A stretch of DNA of 64,000 nucleotides from assembly GCA_944472155.2 (NCBI GenBank), contig OX235271.1, positions 44,091,491 through 44,155,490 of the forward strand, read 5' to 3'. Of the stretch, positions 32,166 through 44,095 are shown piece after piece (within the stretch, counting starts at the first letter, position 1; the number at the start of each line of letters is the position of its first letter). Made by a program: the position numbers and the translations under genes. The stretch is from Trichobilharzia szidati (taxonomy: Eukaryota > Platyhelminthes > Trematoda > Strigeidida > Schistosomatidae). The notes beneath the pieces are model-generated. The model was not told the origin of the DNA and made no database searches. It worked only from the letters and a program-made list of their open reading frames with translations.

Positions 32166-32784
32166 AATACAAAGATTGTATTTTATATCTTTTCTTCTCC
32201 GAATTCTTGTACTTGTTTACTTTGTTACACTTCCCTTGGGTTCCTAGAGAATTAGAAAATTGCTATTGCACTGCCTTTTCTACAGTCTTTTTATTTAGCT
32301 GGCTTCACGATTGCCCATAATTTTTCACCATTCTTGTTACCATTTTGTAGTTCACTACATGATGCGAAATCTTTTTACACAAAAATTTTAATGAAGCTAA
32401 TTTTTAACCATATTCACCAACCACCCAGAAATACTAATGGTTCTGTATAAAGAAAGTGTGTAACAAGTGTAAGGCGAAGAATCCATGATTGCTTAAAAAT
32501 GATACGATAGTTACTTTGAATATCTTAGAAAATTTCTTGACTACATTTTGACACTGCTCATTACTTTATACACCTTCATTTTCTTGAGGAATTAAATCTG
32601 TCATGCTCATACCATTTGGTTAATAATATGATTAAGCAAGAGTTTTGAATAAGACTATATATATGGTTCTTCGATCAACGTTCCTCTGTAAACAATACCA
32701 TGTATTAGAATACTTATCCATTTGCAGGAATATACACATTTTGGAATATTACTGATAACATGATTATACTTAATGGCCTGTTTG
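32166..32784. other. No gene recognised
   Basis: Non-coding sequence. Confidence 0.4.
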
Positions 32785-33400
32785 CATTATGTATTAGTGT
32801 CATTTGAAAGTTGATAAAAGTCTGTAACCTGTTGGAAATCGTTTTCGTGACACGCCCGCCAAGTTTCTGACCCATATAGAAGAAATGACTGACTGACTTT
32901 ACATTTGTGTTGAGCGGAATCCGAATATTGTTTTTTATACTGAAACAGTGCAGGAGATTTCCAAACTGGTTTCAGGTTGATGAAGGCGTATCTTTCCCTT
33001 CCTATTCCGGCCACCTTTGATATCTTCATCCGTTCCGCCGGCCTGTGGTTGAAACCGTGGTTCGTAGATAAGTGAAGGCGGTAACCTCTGTTAAATCTCT
33101 CCCGCTGATGGTAATTGGTGCTGGCTTTCGTTGCTGTTGGTAGTGGATGGTCATCTTCATCAACTCCATCTGTTCTTTGTTCATCTGGAATCCTGTCTTC
33201 GCTGCCTGCTTCTTCAGCCGCTTAATTGGTTTTCGCCTGTAAGTCTTCGAGTTTGCGTGACATGAGAAATAAATCATCTGAGAAATCCATACCTTCTATA
33301 GTCTTCTTATCGGTCCATTGTATTCCTGTCTTCTCACTCCCAATGCGCAGTCTGACGCATAATCCAGTCCACCTTAACTGGATTACTACTAACTATTTGC
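32785..33400 (-). mobile_element. RTE-type non-LTR retrotransposon fragment (RT thumb region)
   Basis: Two adjacent minus-strand frames separated by a frameshift. 33277-33026 carries KKQAAKTGFQMNKEQMELMK and a conserved FTYL-x-x-TVSTTG. 33029-32787 carries INLKPVWKSPALF and LLYGSETWRACHEND. This is the typical order after the RT active site in RTE-clade elements. The catalytic FADD region and endonuclease are absent. Confidence 0.7.
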
Positions 33401-33404
33401 TTTC

Positions 33405-33705
33405 TTTATATCAGTTAGAGGACCATTGAAAACCAGGAAATACTGGACATCTGTTTCATCCTAGCTTGGGACTTGTCAGTAGTACGCACTCACCGCCGGT
33501 TACAAGGCGAACTCATAGACCATTCAGCCACTGGGACTCAATCCAGTAGCCCATAAAATTCCAACTCCTAACAATTCGTGATTTTAGCGCGACTGGTACC
33601 AGTGAATATCATCGGAGAGTATTTATCCTCACACTCGAGTGGGTGGTCCCTACTGGTTACAACTTCGTCCTATAACCGATCAATAGCGAGCATCGAATGC
33701 TTACA
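33405..33705 (-). mobile_element. Hammerhead-bearing tRNA SINE, family B (copy 9)
   Basis: Minus-strand copy with 5' unit and head. The hammerhead at about 33440-33490 has core CTGACAA (G8 to A), GATGAAA, ACAG..TGTC and CAGTAT pairing with GTACTA. Confidence 0.7.
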
Positions 33706-34555
33706 GATAAACACCTGAACATTTGCTTTTTATTAAATATTCTTAAATTAAATTACCTTCACCATATTTTTGTGCATGAATGAAAATGTATTAATCATGA
33801 AAACATAATTCAGTAAGTATATTTATGAATAGTTTATTCCATATTCTGAAAACAGTTTAGTAAAAGCCAGGAAGGATAATGGAATACACTTATTCGTAAA
33901 CACCTAAAATCACTGAAGTTGGAAATAAAAGCAGATGGAAAACAATGTCAACCAGTATCAGTTCCGTCTAATCTTACATAACAAATGATTAATATTAGTT
34001 TCACTACTCATAATTAGTTTACAGACGATTCATTCCTCTGTAGATGAAAAATCCTCCGTTTTTAAGACTGAATAAGTAACTGTACTATCATCAATAATAC
34101 GGGAACAGAGACATCCGGGAAAAAGGAAATTTGTAATTTTCGTAAATGATCCCCAAAGAACTAGCAATACCAGTAAAACCATGATATAAAGTAGCTTTAT
34201 GAAGTTATAATCCTATTTATATAAATATTCTCAAAATCCCAGAAAACTCTCTGTTGTTCAGCATCTGTACATTAAAATAAAAACTGCACCTCCCATACGT
34301 CTTATTAACGACATCTGAGTGGTAAACTACTCACGCTAAAGATGATCTGCTGACTGGAGCCTACGGAGCCACCGAGTTGATATACAAATCACCACTTTAT
34401 CTTACTATCTTCTTGAATTTCATCATCTAAAGACTTCTTTATGACCTAAGCATCATAGAATTACTTGCACTATGATGTGGCGATTAATCTCTTCGCTGAA
34501 ATTTCAGCAAGTTTATATTATTTTTTCAATGAATGAAATATTCACATATTGAGTC
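33706..34555. other. No gene recognised
   Basis: Non-coding AT-rich sequence. Confidence 0.4.
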
Positions 34556-34981
34556 ATAAGAAAAAGGCACAAACAGCGAAGAAAATTTTCTTTTCGACGA
34601 TTCAATTTCATGAGCTGTACAATCGTACAATCATGAGTTGTACTCTATTACTGTTTATTTATAACATTGCTTTTCATACATATTGTATACAAAAACACTT
34701 TATAGCCTTTCCACTAGTTCCTGTCCATTTTACACCAGCTTATTGATTATTCATAATCTCACACTAATTACGTCATGCCAACTTCTGTCTCCTTTCTAAC
34801 TTACAATTAGTCATCCCTTCTTACACCTTACATTATGTAATACAATTTTCCAAGGACAAAAATTTACCAGTATCTGATTGGTCTAAAGATTTCTTTGTTA
34901 ATTATAATTACGATTGTACAGCTCATGAAAATGAATCGTCGAAAAGAAAATTTTCTTCGCTGTTTGTGCCTCTTTCTTATA
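34556..34981. repeat. Inverted repeat with hammerhead-like arms
   Basis: 34556-34628 and 34909-34981 are reverse complements over about 72 bp with very few mismatches. Each arm, read in the right direction, has ACAGC and GCTGT closing a GAAA plus a 14-nt perfect palindrome AAGAAAATTTTCTT, like a PLE-type hammerhead, but the CTGANGA block is damaged. The spacer of about 280 bp has no recognisable coding. Confidence 0.7.
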
Positions 34982-35172
34982 TTCTTTTCATTATTTATCC
35001 AACATAAATATTTTACTAACTTTAGAATTCCCCAGTCTCTTATATTGTCCAAAAATGTTCCACATTGAGTTAAATGTCCTGTGTAATAGAAAACTATTTT
35101 CAAGTCAAAAATAAACCGGCGGTAGTTTTATTTCAACATAGAACACTTTTGTAAAACACAGTCTCTACCCAG
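34982..35172. other. Upstream region of the H2A gene
   Basis: Sequence between the inverted repeat and the TATA box of the histone gene. No clear upstream element is identifiable. Confidence 0.3.
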
Positions 35173-35180
35173 TATAAAAA
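35173..35180 (+). promoter_or_regulatory. TATA box of histone H2A gene
   Basis: TATAAAAA lies 45 bases before the H2A start codon. It is the usual position for an intronless histone gene with a short 5' leader. Confidence 0.6.
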
Positions 35181-35224
35181 TGGTTCAAAGATTTCCACAC
35201 GTTTCTCTGCTATAACGTAAAATC

Positions 35225-35539
35225 ATGAGTGGTCGCGGCAAAGGTGGAAAGTCTCGAGCGAAGACAAAGACTCGGTCTGCTCGTGCTGGTCTTCAGTTCC
35301 CAGTTGGTCGCGTATATCGTCTTCTACGCAAGGGCAATTATGCCGAACGCGTCGGTGCTGGTGCATCCATCTATTTGGCAGCTGTTCTCGAGTACCCGGC
35401 CGCTGAAGTGCTTGAATTGGCTGGTAATGCCGCGCGCGACAACAAGAAGAACCGTATCATCCCTCGTCACTTGCAACTGGCCATCCGCAACGACGAGGAA
35501 TTGAACAAACTGCTCGGTGGTATTACCATCATTTCATAA
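35225..35539 (+). CDS. Histone H2A, C-terminally shortened
   Basis: The 104-codon intronless frame starts [20 protein letters not shown] and contains the complete H2A N-terminal tail and most of the histone fold, including [20 protein letters not shown] and [21 protein letters not shown]2A packages DNA as an H2A-H2B dimer in nucleosomes. Canonical H2A is about 125 residues. Here the frame ends after [13 protein letters not shown], so the docking domain and C-terminal tail (about 20 residues) are missing. A normally conserved Leu in helix 2 is Pro (LEYPAAE). No histone 3' stem-loop (GGC..GCC type) is seen within 150 bp. The TATA box and open frame argue against a processed copy. It may be a short H2A variant or a decaying gene. 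The GC-rich codon use contrasts with its AT-rich surroundings, as expected for a histone. Confidence 0.85.
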   Translation: MSGRGKGGKSRAKTKTRSARAGLQFPVGRVYRLLRKGNYAERVGAGASIYLAAVLEYPAAEVLELAGNAARDNKKNRIIPRHLQLAIRNDEELNKLLGGITIIS

Positions 35540-36762
35540 TCTATCTGGATGATGAAGTTTGAATTCACTAGTATGAGTCAGTAATTGTTATTTACAGACT
35601 GACTAACGTCACTGTTTAGTTAGTCTGATGATGCTGAATTACTTTTCGATGATGTCATCATCATCAGTAAATGAAAACTAGCTTTAAACCAAATGTAGTG
35701 AGTTACGCAAACATTATAGTCTAATAGTATTTAAAGCATGCAGAGATTTCTCTCTCCATATATATATATATATATATGTATCCACACACCACAAAAATAA
35801 TCAGCTGTTGAATTACTATTATTACTCTCAGTTCTAGTTTAACTGAAAATGTAGCTATCAACTATCTCCCGGTTTATCGAATAGAATAATTTTTAATCTG
35901 ATATTATGGTATTGCTTAAGCTAACATAAAAAAACAACTATGTCTCATCTACACAGCTGTTAGGTATGTAAATTTAAACTAGTTAGGCTTGCCAACAGAG
36001 CATGTCTGTTTGTTTATTCACGTGTCTAATGGAGTATTTGGCTCGCTTGTAAATACACGTGTTTAAAGTATTTTTCACTACTATGTTTATAGATATTTTT
36101 AAATGAATGTATGCCTCATAGAATGCCTCATCCATGTATTTAGAAAGGGACGAATTCAGGGAATCAAGAAAAACCAGCCATATTTCGGCTATCCATAATG
36201 GCTGCTAGAGAAGGAAGGATACTTCAGCTGTTTACTGGAACACAAGACACTGGCAAGTTGAAAAACTCTGGTGGCATAAGAAACATTCTCAAGCTATTCT
36301 TTTTTTAAATTATTAGTCGTTTAAAAAGAGAAGAAAGGCCACTATGTCTTCTGGAAAAACATCTATCGGTTTCAAATGGTTATTACTAACTTCCGGGCAA
36401 TGTAAAATAGTAGAAAGCTTTCCTTTACCTTCATTCTTCCAGGAAAATCACCACGAGTAAAAATAATTTAGGTCATTAGCCCTTAGGAGACTTGAATTAA
36501 AGATCCTAATGGAAATTCACAACCCACTGATTCAGCTATATTCAGATAATTTGGTTTTTTTCGTCTTGCTGACGAATAACAGTAGGAGCAAAACTCAGCT
36601 GTAAGGTTTCCCGTCGATTTCCTTCAACGATACTTTACCAATTCAAAGTCCACTGTAGTGAGGAATAACCTACCATGGTGACCACATTGGAAGCTTCACT
36701 GACAGAATTCAGTCAGTGCAAAAATTAATATAAGAAAAGAGCCTGTGCACGGTGATACAGTA
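35540..36762. other. No gene recognised
   Basis: An (AT)n tract lies at about 35757-35776. GATGATGTCATCATC at 35649-35663 is a perfect palindrome but not a histone-type terminator. Otherwise AT-rich without gene signal. Confidence 0.4.
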
Positions 36763-37251
36763 AAATTCCAATTAGGATAATATTCATTTTGATAAAGTTT
36801 CACAGTGTTATACAGTAATATTTACTGATGACGTTTCGAGCACAATTTATCGCCCATCATAATCAGATCAAACTGCACACACAACTTTCTAACCTCTTTC
36901 ATATAATTCCATTATTTGTCATCGCTTCACTTGATTCGTAGTGGTATTTTCCATATTTCCGATATGTATGATGAGTCATTCCTATTGCACGTGATCGGTG
37001 TTCACTCGATGAACAAGGATTCAGTAATCAACCTCTCTCTCTCTCCACCTACCTATATTACTTCTTAGAATTTTAACCCTCTCCCACCTTATTGTGTGGC
37101 TGTGTGTTAATGCGTGCAGTGCAATCGCTGAGTTTTTTTCGAAATTACTTATCTTCTCGGGGTCAAATATTCAACTATTGCCTTAGCTAAATTATTATGT
37201 TCCGACAATCTGACTACCCCTGACCTACTAGTTTGACCTATGTAGTTGACC

Positions 37252-37557
37252 TCACTCACAGTCATTGCAGGGTATTTTGTAAACTATATTATTTTGTCTA
37301 ATTGGGTCAACTGGGTCCTTTAACCTACAGAGCTTGTCCCTGAATGAGTTTGTAGGTTTAAATGCCACTCTAATTCCTGCTTTATTAGGAATCCTACGTA
37401 GGGTCTCAGATGTCCCCTCATTATATGACAGGACTATAGATGACTTATATTCTCTCTTATTTATGTTATTATTAATAGTTTCACAATTATTTTTATTTTT
37501 ATTTTGGCCTTTTTTAATCTTCCTAATGAATTTTATAAGATAGTTATTCAACACCAA
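37252..37557 (-). pseudogene. PLE post-RT region, palindrome left arm
   Basis: A 101-codon frame identical at protein level to 39058-39363. It includes NKNNCETINNNINKREYKSS, LRRIPNKAGIRVAFKPTNS and IVYKIPCNDCE, the cysteine pair that precedes the GIY-YIG domain. A TGA follows where the other copies continue (YMGQT at 6079-6737), so the endonuclease is cut off in frame, although its coding sequence (NYIGQTSRSG-like) continues in another frame. Confidence 0.7.
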
Positions 37558-39057
37558 CGCTTCTTCTATCTGTTTTATTTCGTCGTTTAGATCTTTTCTT
37601 GTGCTACTTAGTGCTACTGATCGGTTTGTTAGACACTTAACTAAGCCTGCCTCAACAGTTAACGGATGAGACGAATTAAAGTCTAAATATCTATTAGAAT
37701 GTGTTGGTTATTTTTAATAATAACTGAGTGAGTTCAGGATCTGCAGTTAGTTCTCTTTCAAGTGCTTCTAAGGCAATATTGATTGGCATATTAGTATAAA
37801 GACTGGTTATATCAAAACTAACCATTGTTTCATCATTCTCTAGTTGAATGTTATTCAGTTTATTTTTCATCTCATATGAATTAGTTAGTCTAGAGTTTGA
37901 ATGATTTCTTATGGGGCATAATATTACAGCTAAGTGTTTTGATCATTCATAAGTAGGGGCATTCCTAAAGTCTACTATTGGTCGTATGGGGTAACCTGGT
38001 TTATATATTTTAATAGTACCATACCAATAGTACCAAATTTTACCCATAATAGAATTATACTCTGCCACAGTGCACAAGTTTTATTCTTATATTAGTTAAC
38101 TAGATTTGCTCGATAGTAATTGTTTTGTACTAGAAAATTATCTTGCCTAACGGCACTGTTGAGGTAATTTTGTGTCTTTGATGTTTTTATTGTTGAATAA
38201 AGGCATAGATCTACCGAGGAGTTACTGTCTTTCTGCTATCTTTTGGGGGCGTTTTGTAACTGTGCATCTCTTAAGGAAATTTCAGGAAGCCATACAGTAG
38301 GAAGCAAAGATCGGTTTCCTGCGTTCAGACCACAACGAGTAGGTTTTGGTCGTTACACTTTCTTGACAAAGACTTTCTGGATTTAAAAAAATAACTGACT
38401 GGTCAGTGTGCACTAGAAAGAAACCATTATCCAGAAAAATATGAATGTTTGGTAGATGAAAAACTTCAAGGTCCTTGTTATGAAGTAATGATGGACTAAA
38501 TTAGACTTGTGTCTTCGGTATAAATATTTATTTAGTAGAACAATAGGTTATTGTGGGAAAGGATCACTGAAATCTGCAGTCTATTATCTTATAACTAAAT
38601 GAGCTGTTACATAAACTAGGTTACCCCATACGACCAATAGTAGACTTTAGGAATGCCCCTACTTATGAATGATCAAAACACTTAGCTGTAATATTATGCC
38701 CCATAAGAAATCATTCAAACTCTAGACTAACTAATTCATATGAGATGAAAAATAAACTGAATAACATTCAACTAGAGAATGATGAAACAATGGTTAGTTT
38801 TGATATAACCAGTCTTTATACTAATATGCCAATCAATATTGCCTTAGAAGCACTTGAAAGAGAACTAACTGCAGATCCTGAACTCACTCAGTTATTATTA
38901 AAAATAACCAACACATTCTAATAGATATTTAGACTTTAATTCGTCTCATCCGTTAACTGTTGAGGCAGGCTTAGTTAAGTGTCTAACAAACCGATCAGTA
39001 GCACTAAGTAGCACAAGAAAAGATCTAAACGACGAAATAAAACAGATAGAAGAAGCG

Positions 39058-39363
39058 TTGGTGTTGAATAACTATCTTATAAAATTCATTAGGAAGATTA
39101 AAAAAGGCCAAAATAAAAATAAAAATAATTGTGAAACTATTAATAATAACATAAATAAGAGAGAATATAAGTCATCTATAGTCCTGTCATATAATGAGGG
39201 GACATCTGAGACCCTACGTAGGATTCCTAATAAAGCAGGAATTAGAGTGGCATTTAAACCTACAAACTCATTCAGGGACAAGCTCTGTAGGTTAAAGGAC
39301 CCAGTTGACCCAATTAGACAAAATAATATAGTTTACAAAATACCCTGCAATGACTGTGAGTGA
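39058..39363 (+). pseudogene. PLE post-RT region, palindrome right arm
   Basis: Identical 101-codon product to the left arm in opposite orientation, with the same stop. It is preceded in the same arm (38625-38920) by RT N-terminal sequence (RPIVDFRNAPTYE, then FDITSLYTN). YVDD and the thumb are deleted, so no active RT can be made. Confidence 0.7.
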
Positions 39364-39852
39364 GGTCAACTACATAGGTCAAACTAGTAGGTCAGGGGTA
39401 GTCAGATTGTCGGAACATAATAATTTAGCTAAGGCAATAGTTGAATATTTGACCCCGAGAAGATAAGTAATTTCGAAAAAAACTCAGCGATTGCACTGCA
39501 CGCATTAACACACAGCCACACAATAAGGTGGGAGAGGGTTAAAATTCTAAGAAGTAATATAGGTAGGTGGAGAGAGAGAGAGGTTGATTACTGAATCCTT
39601 GTTCATCGAGTGAACACCGATCACGTGCAATAGGAATGACTCATCATACATATCGGAAATATGGAAAATACCACTACGAATCAAGTGAAGCGATGACAAA
39701 TAATGGAATTATATGAAAGAGGTTAGAAAGTTGTGTGTGCAGTTTGATCTGATTATGATGGGCGATAAATTGTGCTCGAAACGTCATCAGTAAATATTAC
39801 TGTATAACACTGTGAAACTTTATCAAAATGAATTTTATCCCAATTGGAATTA

Positions 39853-40367
39853 CCGAGGTTATTAGTGACTAAACAGATAGCATTCTGTACTCCTTAGTGA
39901 CGTTTCAAATTATTTTTTGATGTCCTGCGAAATCTCAGCTGTAAGTCCTCCTTCATTCCCGATATTTTTCGAGTGCTTTTATGGATTCGATTCGTGACAG
40001 TAAATTGGACTGGAATAAGGAGTAGTTTCAATTACACAGTTAGGACTTATATTTAAGAAAACATTCTGTGATCTGAGACTACATAGGACTTTAATTATTG
40101 TCAAGTTAAGTTCATACATCTTTAAATGTAATTTCATCAGAATAATTAATAGGACACTGGTAAACATATTATTTAAGTTTTGGATTTGTTTAGATTTTAT
40201 GGGTGATTCGATTACAAACTGACACAGTCCAGAAAGCCAGTGAAGATCTATGAGCACCACATAACTCTTTCGTTCTTACTGGGAAATCGTCATCAGTGTA
40301 TAATCACCGCGGTTTCAGAGTAGACATGTTTTCGTACAGCTACTGGGTTGGAACTTATTATTTATTA
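39853..40367. other. No gene recognised
   Basis: Non-coding sequence. Confidence 0.35.
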
Positions 40368-40860
40368 TTGTATTCTTCTATTCATAGAGGAACATAGGGC
40401 TTCAGCCGTGCATCTCCATTGCGTTCGGTTCTCTGCTAGAGTCTTCACCTGGCTCCATGTCTGCCCACACGTTTTCATCTCCTCTTCACATGACCTCCTC
40501 CAAGTCACCCTTCCACTGACGACCAACTCGCCGCTTCCCTTTCAGTCGGGTTCCACTCGAGCAATGTCTTGTCTAGTGATGTCACTTGATGGTTTCCTCA
40601 GAGTGTGGCCAGCCAATCCATCTCCATTTCTTCCTGCCTATTTGTTGCACAATCGGTTCCTGCTGGGATGGTTCGCTCATTGCCAGAGATCTCTGTTGCT
40701 GATCTTTTCTGGCCGGCCATCTGATCTTGAGTATTGAGTGAAGACAACTGTTAATGAAGGTCTGTAGTTTGTTTGAGATGCTCTTTATGACGCGCAGTGC
40801 AAGTCTCTGATCCGTATAGTAGCACTGACTTCACATTGGAGTTGAAAATCCGGATCACGT
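40368..40860 (-). mobile_element. RTE-type non-LTR retrotransposon 3' end
   Basis: Minus-strand remnant of the basic C-terminal region (segments resembling WKWIGHTLRK and GKRRRGRP in broken frames) up to the 3' end near 40368. Homologous to 30612-31530. Confidence 0.6.
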
Positions 40861-41242
40861 TGGAACTTAATGGATTTTAACTTCCATCGATTGAAAATAT
40901 AGTACGAGTGACATTCAGTACGATCGAGAAGTTACTGAATCCATCTCAGAGTGATTAAGTGAACCTCACGGGTCATGAGTTCTCAATGTGTTTCGATGGG
41001 ATGATCAGTCTCAAGGTAAACTTGAAATCATTAAGAAGTTAGTAACTTCGTTTTTTTTCCTTCCTTGCATTCCATGTGGAACACAAGAACTGAAGCTTCT
41101 GAAGTTTCAGTAGCATTGTCGTTTCTAATGGGTGGGGTCACTAGCTTTTGTTAGACGGAAGTTATTAAAATATGCCTAAAATAAGTAGACATTTGGAATA
41201 GTGGTATCATTCCAATTTTAACCTTTGAATGAAAGTTGTTTC
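40861..41242. other. No gene recognised
   Basis: Non-coding sequence. Confidence 0.35.
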
Positions 41243-41835
41243 TCTACGCTGGATGACTTGACTGCGAACCTTTTATTGTCCTTCTGGACAACATTTTCAT
41301 CATTAACTTCAATTTGATATGAGATTTCGGCGTTTTTTGACTTCGTATCCAAGGTCACAAGCTAGCCGTCAACAGACATAACAATTATTCCTTCATACCA
41401 CTATATGAGGATAACTAAGGAGACGAATTTAACTTGGGAGATGTCGATTTTTTTAAAAAGAGGGAATATTAAAATTGCATGAGAATTTCTAGAATCCTGG
41501 TACTCTGATCAATCTGTACCTAAAAGTCATGTTAACACAGAGCAAATCTGTCCAACAATAAGGTAAAAGTTAAATGGAAAAAAAAGTCAAATACCAGGTC
41601 AACAAAATGACCCATACCAATATAAATGAACACAAGGATAAAAAAACCTCTGAAAATGACCAATCACATTTGAGGTTATCGAGAGAGTTGATTATTTTAC
41701 CCATAGACAATTCCAAAATCTCACTCCATACTGAAGTTATTCCTGAAGATATTATCTAGAAGGACAGTGGAAGTTCTGCAGTTAAACCATCCAGCTTAGA
41801 GAATACAACACCACTAAAAGAATCCACCTGAGCTA
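41243..41835 (+). mobile_element. Diverged copy of the short PLE-type element with inverted arms
   Basis: The interior (41390-41760) translates, with stops, to FNLGDVDFFKK and MTHTNINEHKDKKTSENDQS, aligning to the 1417-1929 product. 41245-41340 is the reverse complement of about 41700-41830. The copy is clearly older than 1289-2035 yet has the same foldback organisation. No target duplication was identified. Confidence 0.55.
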
Positions 41836-42059
41836 CAAATCCTCTCTGTTATTTCAGGAAACATTATCATCCAGAGTAAACGGAAAGTAAAGTAAATTTT
41901 AGTAAAGAATGCAAACTCAAGAGTTCCTTATGTCGTGGTTCCATTAATATCAAAGTAGGTTTCATCAAAAACCGATATCAAATAGTGAATCTCTGCTTAT
42001 TGTATATTAAGGGTAATATGAATCTTCCAAGTCCTGTTGAGAAACGATAATTGATAATT
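41836..42059. other. No gene recognised
   Basis: Non-coding sequence. Confidence 0.3.
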
Positions 42060-42275
42060 CTATACACTACAAAAGATGTGGCTTATTTGCTTGAGCAGTC
42101 AATTTCCAGGCAGCGGATCCCAGGTTCGAATCATTCGTCACCTACACTTCAGCTTGGACAAATATGTAGTCTCATGAGCTCACTCAAAATTTGGGAGGCT
42201 AGTAACCTCTCATACACTATCACTTCGGGACTGATTAAGAATCATCTTTACCGAAGGGAAATAAAAATGTATAGT
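42060..42275 (+). mobile_element. tRNA-derived SINE, diverged (D-like)
   Basis: The A-box-like GTGGCTTATTTGCTTGAGCA and B box CAGGTTCGAATCATT are followed by a body sharing GAGGCTAGTAACCTC with family D. No hammerhead. Confidence 0.5.
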
Positions 42276-43384
42276 AGACAAATATCACACCACCATACTT
42301 TCATTTAATATACACTGAATGTATAAACTTAAATATGCAAGTATATCTTGTTGTCTCTACCCTGTTCTTTCACTTTTTATAGTGCCAATGAAAATTATGT
42401 TTACTGCACTCTGATTCTTAGAGATGCAGACCTGTTATCATTGGTATCAATACTTATTTTGGTCTAAAGTAGCACCCCAGAATTAAGATGTAACTGATTT
42501 CTAAAATCTAAATTAAATAACAGTTATAGGAATCACTTTATGTGAATTGATTGAAGGCAGTTGGCTGGATGCCTTGAACTTAACCAAGTCACGTGATTAT
42601 TGAACTTTTCAGCTAGACATTTCTGTAACCACCATCCAGTAGCTTTGAATGGAATACATTAGTAGCTATGACAGTTACAAATAAACCTTTCTGATAAGAG
42701 CTGATAATCGTAAAGCTCAAGTTCAAGATTTTCTTACCGAATCTCTTAAATCATCAAACTCCGACGAGTTAATTACTCGTCATGCTTCATAAAAAGATTG
42801 TAAACTCCATTCACAAAATTTAATCAATACTTCAAAACAGATTGCATGACACTGTTCACCAGTTTATTGATAATTTTATATAGATGACTTATTATATATA
42901 ATATATAAAGGGTAACCCTTCAGGTGATCAGAAGACGTGTATAATGATTTAGTTCATTGAAAATAATTACTTCTGTAGTTGAGATTAAATCTTTTTTTTT
43001 TCTTCTATTGATTTCTTCACTAACTTTCATTGATATTTAACAATATTTGGATTCTAGAAATGAGATACTAGAGTGTCATTCACTTATAGTTCAATTAATT
43101 AAAATAACTAGTTCTGCATTTATCTTCTTTTTTTTAAAAAAAGAAGAAAGTAGTTTCATTTTAAGTGAAAATCTTATTTAACTGACAGCTAATGTCCATG
43201 AAATCAACTTTTATTAAAAATTAGAATAGTTCTACAACACCGGTGATTGAATAATTCAATCAATATTTTACAGCTTATACAGGATAATTTACACCACAGG
43301 CCTATTGATTAAATCAATCCACATTGTTACTTTGACGTACAGCATCACAAGTATATTGTATAACAATATAACAATTTAATAAAG
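42276..43384. other. No gene recognised
   Basis: AT-rich sequence. The minus-strand stretch ending in a GTAAGA donor near 42733 has an in-frame stop and no acceptor, so no exon is called. Confidence 0.4.
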
Positions 43385-43535
43385 TTAGCAAACCATTGAA
43401 AACCAAGGAGTACTGGAGAGATGTTTCGTCCTAGATCATGACTCCTCAGAAGTACTCATCGATGACCCCACCGGGGATCAGTTCCAGGACTTTCAAGTCA
43501 CAAGGCAAACCCGTTGATCATTCGGCTATTGGTCC
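43385..43535 (-). mobile_element. Hammerhead-bearing tRNA SINE, family B (copy 10)
   Basis: Minus-strand copy truncated at its tail. The head is diverged and the hammerhead core intact. Head-to-head with a deleted plus copy that follows. Confidence 0.7.
43408..43457 (-). ncRNA. Hammerhead ribozyme motif with intact core
   Basis: Minus strand: GAGTACTT, CTGAGGA, stem II GTC...GAC, GAAA, C17 and CAGTACTC. Both core blocks match the consensus and stem I has seven pairs. Stem III (ACATCTCT) is poorly paired, which may limit activity. Confidence 0.55.
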
Positions 43536-43600
43536 CTTAAACTAAAACAAAACAGTCCCACCCGAGTACTCCCTGGTTTTCAGTTAGTGATACGAATTGA
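43536..43600 (+). mobile_element. Family B SINE, internally deleted copy
   Basis: TAAAACAAAACAGTCCC then GAGTACTCCCTGGTTTTCAG. The tRNA-like head and first hammerhead block are missing. Forms an inverted pair with 43385-43535. Confidence 0.5.
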
Positions 43601-44095
43601 ATTAAATTAAATTCCACCTTAAAAACAAAACCCACTTCAAAACTTAATAAAGTAAAAAAAAAATTGAGAAACAGGTAAATAATATTTACTTCACAGCCAA
43701 AAAAATGGCCTGATTTAAAGTAAGCTGGATGAAAGTGGTAAGTTTGAATCAGTGGAGTCAATTGCTTTTATTTTCACAATTACTTCAATGAAAAGTTCTA
43801 CACTCTCATATCTAATCGTCAATTCACAAAAACTTCAGTCAGCAGACAATACATTTAAACTGAACTAGAGACAATTTAAGTTAACCTTTGGTTAACACAG
43901 TGTTTTCTTAAAAACTTCCAAAGTTTAATTACCAACTACGCCAACTATCAATACAATCACAGTTGACATAAACAATGACGAACTGAAAACATTCATATTT
44001 GATTGAATAAAAGTACGAATAGGTAAATGATAAAGTTGATTGATAATTTAGAGCTTATTAAACTTTGTACGAGTTACAGTTAACCTTCAATTACA
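43601..44095. other. No gene recognised
   Basis: AT-rich; would be the 3' flank of the 462-aa gene on the minus strand. Confidence 0.35.

Larger units (their letters stand above)
36763..39852. mobile_element. Near-perfect palindrome of two truncated PLEs, arms of about 1243 bp
   Basis: 36763-38005 and 38610-39852 are reverse complements in strict register (coordinates sum to 76615 throughout), with a handful of mismatches near the outer ends. Each arm is a PLE with its 3' end outward. It holds RT motif A (MVSFDITSLYTNMP), then a deletion that removes the YVDD region, then the post-RT region and GIY-YIG start. The outer ends carry the GATGACGTTTCGAGC hairpin module also seen at 6032-6073. The 604-bp spacer is not recognisably PLE. 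Confidence 0.85.

Noticed and set aside
35649..35663. GATGATGTCATCATC palindrome as histone 3' processing stem-loop
   Set aside because: It lacks the conserved GGCYCUUUUCAGRGCC-type sequence and is more than 100 bp from the stop codon.
42690..42780. Possible minus-strand exon ending at a GTAAGA donor near 42733
   Set aside because: An in-frame TGA lies close upstream and there is no pyrimidine-rich acceptor between it and the donor.
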